Below, piece by piece: positions 36,181 to 46,000 of a stretch of 64,000 bases of DNA. Position 1 is the stretch's first letter, and the number at the start of each line of letters is the position of its first letter. Below the pieces are notes generated by a model, which did no database searches, was not told the origin of the DNA, and saw only the letters and a list, made by a program, of their open reading frames with translations. The stretch covers positions 62,001 through 126,000 of the forward strand of contig NZ_KE383866.1 of the NCBI RefSeq assembly GCF_000422505.1, in the 5' to 3' direction. The position numbers and the translations under genes are program-made. The stretch comes from Paenibacillus pinihumi DSM 23905 = JCM 16419. Its GTDB lineage: Bacteria > Bacillota > Bacilli > Paenibacillales > Paenibacillaceae.

Positions 36181-39100
36181 TTAAGAACCATACACTTCAA
36201 ATTCATAGAGTGAGTAGCCGAAGATGGTCGCCCGCTCCGTTGCATACACTCTCACATAACGGCCTGAACCATTGACCGTTATTTCATCAATTCCGCCATC
36301 TCCGGTTGTTGTGCTGTACAGATCGGTCCAATCAGAAGCATTATTGGATACCTGCACTTTGTATGCGGTGGCATATGCAGCCTCCCAGTTCAATTTTACC
36401 TTGCTGAGCTGCCTGCTGCTCCCCAGATCAACATAAATCCATTGCGGCTCCGCACTGTACACCGAAGCCCAGCGGGTCTCCGTGCTTCCGTCTACTGCAT
36501 TCACTCCCGCAAACGGATCTTCTGATGAAGATACCGTCACTGGACGGTTTAACGCCAGATTGCTGCCCGGATTACCGCCTGGAGTCTCCGGACCGCCTGG
36601 ACCGGGATTCTCCCCGCCGCCGTCACCGATTGGCGTCCAATTGTCGCCGGCAGTTACATTTTGCTGCGGATTCACTCTGACGAGCGATTTCGGCCCTACA
36701 ACAGCTGTACCGGTAATACCGGAAGCATTGCGGAATGTCACGGTTACTGTATTGCTCGACGGGTTCCAGATTTCAGCGGAATATTGGCCATTTTTCTTGT
36801 AGACCGATGCCGCACTATAACCTGTAGCCCATATATCTGTCGTACGCTCCCCGAGAGAAGCCATGCTGTTAACGAACCAATACGTATTGAAAATTTCATT
36901 GCGCTGCATATCTGTTGCGGACCATTTGTTCAGAACAGCCTGCGGATTGCTCAGCGCCTGAATAGGCCAAATAATATGCTGCCACACGTTCTTCTCGCCG
37001 CCGTTGTCTGCAATAAAGCCTGCATACAGATCGGCCGCTTTTGCCTTGTTAAAGGCGTAGCTCGTCAAATACTCTGCTGTTGGCAGCCAGTGAATGCCGT
37101 ATACATAGACAGGATCACCATGGAAGAACGTCCCGAAGAAATAGGAGGAACCATACACCTGCCCTACGGACTTGTGCGTCCACTGCGGCAGCCAGTTGTC
37201 GCCGTCATAGTTGAACCAGTATTGCTCTACCGACTTCAACTCGGTCGTGAAACCGTAGACCGCCGCATCGTGATAGGCCTGGTTGCCTGTCAGCAGCGCC
37301 CACATGTATTGTCCAACCCAGCCAAAGAGAGATTCTCCGGCTGCTTCCTGGTTGTTGCCGTTCTTGTTGTCCGCGTAACCGCCAGCCCAGGAATGGCCTT
37401 CATACGGGTCAAAGCTGCGGAACTGCGGATACATCGAGTCGGTACGGGACGGATTCGCATAATCGCGGATCAGATGGTCAATCATCGGTTCATAGTCCGT
37501 GCGGAACTGGTTATCGAATGTTGCCAGGACCGCAGAAGCGAATACATAATAACCGTACGTGAAGTGATGATCCGTCAGGCCATAGTTCGCCCCGAACTCA
37601 CTGACTCTGTAGTACATCGTACCCCAATCATCATTGTAGTACAGGAAGTAATCCGGTTCGCCGTTCGTGTAGGTGTACCAGTCCGTCAAAATCGTACGGA
37701 TACGGGACAGGAACCGGTCGCGCAATTGCGTCTCACCCATTTCATTGGCCGCCAGTACGCCCATCGCCAATGGATGAAGACGTTTGCCCTGCCAATAAGC
37801 ATCTGCCGCCATCAGGTTCCCTGTCGTCTCCTGATCCAGAATGTTCAAATAATTCAGCATTTGCTGACGGGAGTATTCAGGATTGTCCGGCTCGGTAAAT
37901 TGCGGCACCATGCCATAGAACCTGTCGACAGTCGTAAAGGCATTGCCCTCTCTGATTTTCAGCGTGCCGCGAATGGACGGGTAGGTCCGGGCAGTCAGCG
38001 CAGAAGTCGTCGTTTTCCATTGATGCGGGAACAGTGCCAGCAAGGTCTGATTGGAGAAGCCGGTGCGCACCTGCTGTGTCTGTACCTCGAAGTTCGTCGT
38101 CACTTGGGCCGTTGCTGCATTATAATTGTAGTTCACCTTCGTATCTGTAATGAAAGCATAAGCATGCTGATGATAATAGGCCAGGTCGGCAGGTGCTGGC
38201 AAAGCAGCCAGTGACAGATAGGACTGCCCGCTGCCAAGGCGGATTTTAATTTTCGCCCCTACCTTCTGGAACACCGTTCCCGGGGGAGCAAATATGCCAT
38301 AATGACGCGTTTGCGGAACCGCTTGCGGACTGCCGTCCACATTGGCAATCGTCAATCTGATATGGTCTCCCGTATACGTCGCGCCATCCTGTGCCAGAAT
38401 GGCGTTGCCATTGCCGGCTACGGCCTGGCTGACTGCCGGAGCGTAGATTTCTACTGCATTCGGATCAGAGAAACGGCTGAACAGGTATGGCGAGCCTTTT
38501 GTGAAGGTAACCGCCATCTTGTCTGTGTTGTCGTCGCTTAATGCAGCGTGGACGGAGAAATCCCCGTAACCGTTTACACGAGTAGACATTTTGGACGTAT
38601 TGATATTGCTGGACATCAGGTACAAGTCAGGAGTGCCGTCGGCATTGACTGCACGGCCGTCACTGCTGAGCCACCCCGCTCCCGGATTAAGTATACCTAG
38701 CCCTTGCGGGGTGAATTCTGATTTCAGCGGCAGTGTAATAATCGGATCACCAAGCTTCTTCACCATAAGAGATTGCCACCAGCCGTTAGAATCAATAGGC
38801 GTCGTTACGCTCGCCGCCTTGTTAGCCGGATATTTCGGTTGCGGCATCTGGATGTCCCTGGTCAAGTAACTTCCTGCTCCTGCCTGAACCACAACTGGTG
38901 TCGGCAAGGCAGGGATGCTATGAACCGGCTTCGGATGGCCTTCCACATAGTCGTACACTTCAAAATCAAACAAGGAATAGCCAAAGCTCGATGCGCGACT
39001 GATCCCCTTCATGCGGACATAGCGGCCGGAAGTATAGACCGGAATATCCTGCTTGCCGCCATCGCCAAGCATCTCACGGTAGACCGTCGTCCAATTGGAA

Positions 39101-39888
39101 GCGTCATCAGAGACATCCAGATCAAAGATACGCCCTGCTGATTCCCAGTTCAGCACGATGCGGCCGATTGTCCGCTTGCTGCCCAGGTCCACATAAATCC
39201 ACTCATTATTCGTATGATTTGATCCCCAGCGGGTCGCGGAATTGCCGTCCACTGCATTTTGAGGCAATGTAGCGCCTGGCGGCAAATAGTCGGACTGCTC
39301 ATAGGAGGATGCCGTTACCGGGCGGTTAAGCGCTGCATTCGGCCCGTAATTCAATGGCGGCTGATTGACGCCCCCGGTGCCGTAAATCTCCAGTTCATGG
39401 ATGGAATAGCCGTAAGGGGAAAGCGCCCGCTGAAGCCCAAGCACACGGACGAAACGTCCATTGCCTGACACCGTCAGCTCATCAAGACCTCCACTTCCGG
39501 TTGTAGTGGAATAGATATCCGTCCAGTTCATTTCGTCATTGGACGTCTGTACTTTATAAGAAGTGGCGTATGCGCCCTCCCATTGAATTTTCACTCTGTC
39601 AATGACAGCCGGAGCTCCCAAATCAACATAAATCCACTGCAGATCCTTGCCCCACTCACTTGACCAGCGGGATCCCGGATTGCCGTCTACCGCCAAATTA
39701 GCTGTGTTTCCGCCTTCTGATGAGGATGCATACGCCGTACGATTCAACGACAGCAAATACGAATCCGCCGCATACGTTTTCACCGGCGCCGGCACAGCAG
39801 CCAGCGTCACCACCAAAGCCGCAATCAGTGTATACAGCATTCCCTTTCTTACCCAGCCTCTACCTTTCATTTTCCTTCTCAAGTCCAT
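36181..39888 (-). CDS. Secreted endo-beta-1,3-glucanase, GH81, with three discoidin-type (F5/8C) domains
   Basis: 1235 residues from ATG 39888 (GAAGGAGG at 6 bases). A signal peptide ends near KTYAADS. Two F5/8 type C domains lie at about 46-170 and 185-320 (each ending FGYSL or YGYSI-x-E-x-E-x-Y-G/D), the GH81 catalytic domain at about 330-1050, a Gly/Pro linker (GGGENPGPGGPETPGG) and a third F5/8C domain at the C-terminus. Catalytic-region motifs: LTDHHFTYGYYVFAS and NKNGNNQEAAGESLFGW, as in GH81. The enzyme cuts beta-1,3-glucan internally. It lies 113 bases after the giant GH16 gene, probably in one operon. Confidence 0.92.
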   Translation of the reverse strand: MDLRRKMKGRGWVRKGMLYTLIAALVVTLAAVPAPVKTYAADSYLLSLNRTAYASSSEGGNTANLAVDGNPGSRWSSEWGKDLQWIYVDLGAPAVIDRVKIQWEGAYATSYKVQTSNDEMNWTDIYSTTTGSGGLDELTVSGNGRFVRVLGLQRALSPYGYSIHELEIYGTGGVNQPPLNYGPNAALNRPVTASSYEQSDYLPPGATLPQNAVDGNSATRWGSNHTNNEWIYVDLGSKRTIGRIVLNWESAGRIFDLDVSDDASNWTTVYREMLGDGGKQDIPVYTSGRYVRMKGISRASSFGYSLFDFEVYDYVEGHPKPVHSIPALPTPVVVQAGAGSYLTRDIQMPQPKYPANKAASVTTPIDSNGWWQSLMVKKLGDPIITLPLKSEFTPQGLGILNPGAGWLSSDGRAVNADGTPDLYLMSSNINTSKMSTRVNGYGDFSVHAALSDDNTDKMAVTFTKGSPYLFSRFSDPNAVEIYAPAVSQAVAGNGNAILAQDGATYTGDHIRLTIANVDGSPQAVPQTRHYGIFAPPGTVFQKVGAKIKIRLGSGQSYLSLAALPAPADLAYYHQHAYAFITDTKVNYNYNAATAQVTTNFEVQTQQVRTGFSNQTLLALFPHQWKTTTSALTARTYPSIRGTLKIREGNAFTTVDRFYGMVPQFTEPDNPEYSRQQMLNYLNILDQETTGNLMAADAYWQGKRLHPLAMGVLAANEMGETQLRDRFLSRIRTILTDWYTYTNGEPDYFLYYNDDWGTMYYRVSEFGANYGLTDHHFTYGYYVFASAVLATFDNQFRTDYEPMIDHLIRDYANPSRTDSMYPQFRSFDPYEGHSWAGGYADNKNGNNQEAAGESLFGWVGQYMWALLTGNQAYHDAAVYGFTTELKSVEQYWFNYDGDNWLPQWTHKSVGQVYGSSYFFGTFFHGDPVYVYGIHWLPTAEYLTSYAFNKAKAADLYAGFIADNGGEKNVWQHIIWPIQALSNPQAVLNKWSATDMQRNEIFNTYWFVNSMASLGERTTDIWATGYSAASVYKKNGQYSAEIWNPSSNTVTVTFRNASGITGTAVVGPKSLVRVNPQQNVTAGDNWTPIGDGGGENPGPGGPETPGGNPGSNLALNRPVTVSSSEDPFAGVNAVDGSTETRWASVYSAEPQWIYVDLGSSRQLSKVKLNWEAAYATAYKVQVSNNASDWTDLYSTTTGDGGIDEITVNGSGRYVRVYATERATIFGYSLYEFEVYGS

Positions 39889-40001
39889 CAGAATCCTCCT
39901 TCTAAAATATAAGATATTTATCGCAAGCAGCCGCTCCTCCCCCCAGAGGCAGCAGAAGCAGCTGCGGTTGCGTGAATCCATGTATGATTATTCGTTTGGG
40001 T

Positions 40002-43000
40002 TTAAAACAACTCCACTTCATACAGCGAGGGACCATACGGTTCAAGTCCTTTGGCTGTCATATAAATTCTTACATATCGTCCCTCTGCATTGTTAAGTAG
40101 AACAGTCTCTGTGAATTTGCCATTAACAGCAAGGGTACGATCAAGCGATTGTACAGTCTGCCAGTCAGCACTATCTGCTGACAGGTCACTGCTTTCCGGA
40201 GCCGTCTGAATCAGCAATGCCCGCGCATAGGCTGTCTCCCATACAAGCCGGATTGACTCCAGTGTTTGTGTAGATTCCAAATCAATATATATCCATTCCG
40301 GCTGGAAAGGCGGCAGCTCGTTACGCTGCCAGTCCGCTTCCCAGCGGGACCCGGAATCGCCATCCGTCACAAATTGCGGGTTAAGGCCGCTTGAAGCTGC
40401 AACCGGCTTACGGAGCGCCAAATTCTGCGGCTCTGTCACCGGCTGAATGACTTCTGCCGGGTCATATCCATCAGCTTCAACAGTAATCGTGTAGCTGCCG
40501 GCTGTCAAAAACAACTCCGCTGAAAGGATCAGCTTGCCGGAAATGAGTGTGTACTGATCTTCAGCAGTCAGTTGGCTTCCATTCACATATACTGCCTGAA
40601 CGGCATGCTCCCATTCGGTATCGGACGGGAATACAAGCTCCATCGGCTGCCCGATCCGGTTATTGGAATCGTCAGCAATCAATGCTGGCGGACTCTTGAG
40701 CGCCGGACCAGCTGCTTTCCCATACACTTCGAATTCCCACAAGGAATACCCCCACTCCGTGCCTCTGGCGGTACCGAGCAAGCGGACATGTCTGGCTTCT
40801 TCACCATTAAGCTCAATTCGCTTCAGTCCCGCGCTGCCGTTTGTTTCCGAATAAATATCGGTCCAATCCGATTCGGACGGTGATGCAGCGGAAGAAACCT
40901 GAAGGTTATAAGCTTTAGCGAACGCACCTTCCCAATGAAGAACCACGCTTTCCAAGACATGAACCCGGCCAAGATCAACCGCGATCCACTGCGGATCGGA
41001 TGGATCGGATTCCCAGCGCGTGCCTGAGTTGCCGTCGAATGCATTTGCTGCTGCCTGTCTGGCGCTTGAAGCGCTGGCTGTCTTGTGAAGTGCCACATTC
41101 GCCGCATCTGTGCGAATCTCCTGTGTAATCTCGGCAGGCCCGTAACCGGATGCCAAGATAGAGATTGAATAGCTCTTCGCTTTGCTGAACAAGGAGGAGT
41201 CAAGTGTTATCTTCCCTGCTTCAATGTGAATCTTGTCGGCCGGGACAGGGACGCCGTCCAAGATGACCGCTTCAATTGCTTGCCGCCAAGCCTCCAGATC
41301 GGCAAACTCAAGTTCAATATGCTGTCCAAGCTTGTTATCGGATTGATCGGCTGCAAGTACTGGAGGCGCTTTGACCTCCTTAATGGAGACATCGTCGATA
41401 AAGATCGTATGCGGCTCATCCGGCGTAACCGTCCCGCCCTCAATGACATTGCCTAGCAGGAATTTAAGCGACAGCGTTGTCGCCCGGGCAGGCTGCATGC
41501 TCTTCGTGAATACAGCCGATGCGTCCCCTGTTAGCGAGAATGCATCCTGCTGATTACTGTTGTAGCCTCCCAGTTCAACGAGAAACGGGCGGTCCGCAGA
41601 CGACCATGCACGAAAGCTTAGCTCATAAGACTTGCCTGCCTCCAGCTTAATGCCGCTTTGCATCAATTGCGTCGACCATGATACCGGTACGCCCCATTGT
41701 GGATGCAGGCCTCCGTGATAGTAAATATCCATTCGGGCGGCACCATCTTCCACAGCAAATTTGGAATCTCCGCCTTCTCCCATCCAATGCTCCCAATCTG
41801 CAGTCCCGCGGGCAAATCCGCCGTTCAACACCAGATTGCCGTCACTTGCAAGCACCTGCTGCTGAATGGTCACATCCGCGAAGCCGCTTGCTTTTACGGT
41901 AATCCTGTAGAGCTTGTCGACTGGCATTGCACTTGGCGCGATGCGGATCATGCCGGAAAGTACCTCGAACTGCCCGGATTCAAGCCTGTTTCCGTCAATC
42001 CATATTTCGGAGACGGCTGTACGCCATTGCGGATGATCTGCAAATCGCAGCTCCACCGTTTGGCCTGCAAGCGCCCCTTCAGGACTTGTCATCAAGGTGG
42101 GCGGGCGCTTGACCGGCGCATTCTTGACCTCCAGCACAACATCATCAATAAACAGATCATGCGCACCCGCCGGACTATGTGCCGTTTTGCCGAGCAGCAG
42201 TTTGAAGGTCACACTGTCATCGGCAGCCATTTTGAATTCATAATGATAGGTCTTCCAATCCCCTGTCACCTGTATAGAGCCGGAATCAAATCTGCGCGTG
42301 TAGGACGCATTTTCCAGTACGGCCTCCATATCCCGGGCTGCCGTTGATCTGGCACGGAAGGACAACACATAGGTCATTCCCTTGGAAAGCGGCAGGTTCT
42401 CCTGCATCAGCATGACATTCCAGGCTTCGGAGCCTGCGTTTGCAATGGCAATCTTCGCAACGCCGTCTTCTGCCGTAAATGCAGCAGCAGCACCCTGGGT
42501 GAACGGCACCCAGCCCGTGAGGCCTGCTGAGAAATCGCCATTATCCAGCGGGAACAGCTCCACCCCTGAATAATCAACATTGTGGTTCGTCGTACGAATC
42601 AGCTTTACATTATCTAATGTAAGTGTTGAATTGGCGCCTCCAAGCTCGAACACAAGCACTGCTTGCCGTTCAGTTTCATTTGGCGGTACGGTGAAGACCA
42701 GCTCCCGCTGTGACATATTGGTATCCAGCATGACCGCCTCATTTGCCAGATAGACGACTGAGCCGTCACGGTTCAGAAGCTTTACGCCAATTGTGCGGGG
42801 TGTCAGTGCTTTCGCATCAAAGGTCAGCTTGTATTCATCATTTTGCAGCAATTGAAGGCCCTTCTGAATCAGACGAACCGAGTCAATCGCACTCCCGCCA
42901 TCCTTAATGTTGAGCTCCAGCTGTCTTCTCACCGGATCAACAGCCGCCAGTGCTGAAGCGCTGCCTGATTGCTCAAGCTCCCAATATTTCATCCGGTCCA

Positions 43001-46000
43001 CTGTCCCCAGATCGAACGAACCGTTATAAATGTGGTTGCCGTTATCGAGCGGCTCTTTGGCGGCATTTGGTTCGGACAGGACATCCACTTCCCTGAGCAC
43101 CGCATTTCCGATCCAGACTGCATTTGTATTCAGCCCAAGGTTATACTCCAGACGGGCGGTCAGGTCGGTAGCCTGCTCCATAACAAAACGGTAGGTGTAT
43201 CGCTGCACCGTATCTTTCAGCGGCACATCAAAATTATCCGAATATGCAGCCCAGCCGTTGTCGTCGTCTCCGCCGAATTTAACGCTGATGGAACGGGCAG
43301 CAGCAGCCTTCGCATCAAAGCTCAGCTCATAGATGCGCCCCTTTACCAGCGTTGCATATTGAATAAGCTGAAGCGCATGAGCCGCGTTGCCGCCACTCGT
43401 AATTGTTGCCTTCGCAAATTTTTTGCCTTCAATCGTATCGATATTAACCGATCCTGCACCACCAAAATTGCTCGTATGCAGGAAGTTCCAATAGAGCGGA
43501 TGCAGCGGTGTATCCAATGAAGCAATGTCTGTAATCCCATGCTCGAAATTCAGATCATAGAGCAGATTGCCATCTGCCTCCGGCTTCCCGTTATCCGGAA
43601 TCGGCTCCTTCACGATGACAGGCTCGGCTGGCTCCAGATAATCGCGCCCGGTCAGCTCATATACCCGCACATAGTCCACTTCCATCCTGGCCGGGAGCAC
43701 AGATGGATCAGGCAGCCTGTTACCGTCGTACATCCCGCCAACCGCCAGATTCATAATCATATAGAACGGTCTGTCAAATGGAGCCGGATATGCATATTTG
43801 TCCGGTTGCCCCTGCTCCCAGCTATACCAGTCATTCACCGTCTGATAGAGCTGCCCGTCTACATACCAGCGGATTTCGCCCGGCTCCCACTCTACCCCAT
43901 ACGTATGAAAGGTCTCGAAGCTCTCCCCTGCCGGGAACTTGTAGGAGGCTCCGGTCGACTTGTTATTCGGCCATTGCTTTCCATAATGTATCGTGCCGTC
44001 AACCTCTCCCGGCAGTCTCCCTCTGGCTTCCATAATATCCAACTCACCCGATGAGGCCCAAACACCGTATTCACTATCCTTCGGCATCATCCAGAAGGCC
44101 GGCCATAATCCCTGTCCTGCCGGAAGCTTCATCCGCGCCTCGAATTTTCCGTAGGCCTTCGTAAAGGTGTCCGCGGTGAACAACCGTCCTGATGTATAGC
44201 TTTTGCCGCCATAGCCGTCGCCCTTGGCTTCAAGGATGAGCTTGCCATCCTGTACCTTGATATTTTCCTTCCGATAATACTGCTGCTCGTTATTTCCCCA
44301 ATCGACCAGTCCGTAATCGGACCCGGTCCCCTGCTGATAGCCCCATTTGTCCAGGTCTACGCCATTTGTATCCAGATTGTCCCCGCTGCCGTCGAATTCA
44401 TCCTGCCACACCAGGCTCCACATAACCTTTTCTTCGATCTGCTGGGCGACTTCTGTCTGTTCATAGCCATCGGCACGAACAATAATCCGATAACTCCCCG
44501 CTTCCGGGAACAGGCTGTAGTCCAGCGTCAGCTTGCCTGAAGACAACTTATAGGAGGAAGGTTCCACAGCTTCATTATTAACAAGTACGCTGCGAATGGC
44601 CTGCCTCCAGGCGGCATTATCTGTGAACGTAATGTCGATATCGTAGCCAACTGCATTGTCAGCAGCATCAGAAGTCAGGGAAGGAGCAGCCGGGAGGCTG
44701 ATATCATTCCCCGGCTTCACCTTCTCCCCTGCCGCTTCCTTCGCCCCCTTCACCTCCAGGCGGATATTATCGAACCAGACATCATGCGCACCCGGTACGC
44801 CTTCAGCCGGTTTGCCAAGCAGAAACTTCAGACCGGTGATATCATCCTTATCCGGTGTGAACTCGCTATGATACGTCTGTGTTGTGCTGTCTAACTGCAC
44901 CTTCCAGTTCAAATAACGATGATAGCTGTTGTTCTCTGCCGCCACCTCAATATCTCTGGGCATTGTCGAGCGGGCATCGAAGGAGAGGATATAGGTTTTA
45001 TCTTTGTACAGCTGAACCGGCTCTTGAATGAGCATGACATCCCACGGGTTAACCCCGTGGCTCTCAATAGCCGCCTTCAGCCCGCCGTTGACCACTTCTA
45101 TAACTGCGCTAGAATCGCCTTCATAATCGCCTTGAACATGCCTGCTCCAGCCGTTCATTCCGTCTGTAAAATCACCATTGCGCAGCGGAAATGCTTTGGT
45201 CCGCGCATCTTTCAACTCAACGCGCACCTGTCTGACTGACACTTCATGCGCATTCAGCTGGGCTGCACCTTCCAGCTTGCCGAGCAGCAGTTTGAAGGAG
45301 GTTGTCAAGTCCGCTGTTACCGGCAGTTCATAGCTGAACGTCTGCCAGTCTTTTGTCAGGTTCACATGTTCAGATACATAACGGTGATTTTCGGCATCAA
45401 CCACGATTTCGGCGCCGCGTTCCGCCGTTGATTTCAAGTCCGCCGATACCACATAAACTTGCCCCTTATGCAGCGGGAAATCATTTTGCATGAGCATGAT
45501 ATCCCATGGATTGTTGCCCTCGTCATCAATGCCGATTCGCATTTCTCCGTCTTCGGCTTTTAATTCCGCCTTGGAACCATAGCCGTCATACCGTCCCTGC
45601 ACATGCTCGCTCCAATTGGTTTTGCCAGCTGAAAAATCTCCGTTCTTGAGCGGGAACTGTTCCTCAAGCGGCAACTCACCTATATGGTTATCCGTCAGCC
45701 GGATAAGACGAATATCTTCAATCGCAAGCCCTGCCTGCTCACCGCCAAGCTGGAAGACCAGCTTGCCGCCAGAATCATTACCGCCGGCTGCTGTTGTAAA
45801 GTTCGCTGTCACATCCTGCCACTCTGTAGTCAAGGCAAGCTTTTGCATATCGGCAGCGGCAGTACCGTCCTCTTGCTGAAGCGCGGCACGAATACTGCGC
45901 GGTGTATCCGCTTTTGCTTTGAACGTTAATTGATAGTCATTTTCTTCAATGAGCTGAATGCCGTTCTGAACGAGCCTGATTGATCCAGGCTCTGAACCGC

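Noticed and set aside
36661-38214. Plus-strand open frame of 517 codons inside the GH81 gene
   Set aside because: It is antisense to a clear GH81 coding sequence; Cys/Arg/Ile-rich composition is typical of a shadow frame.
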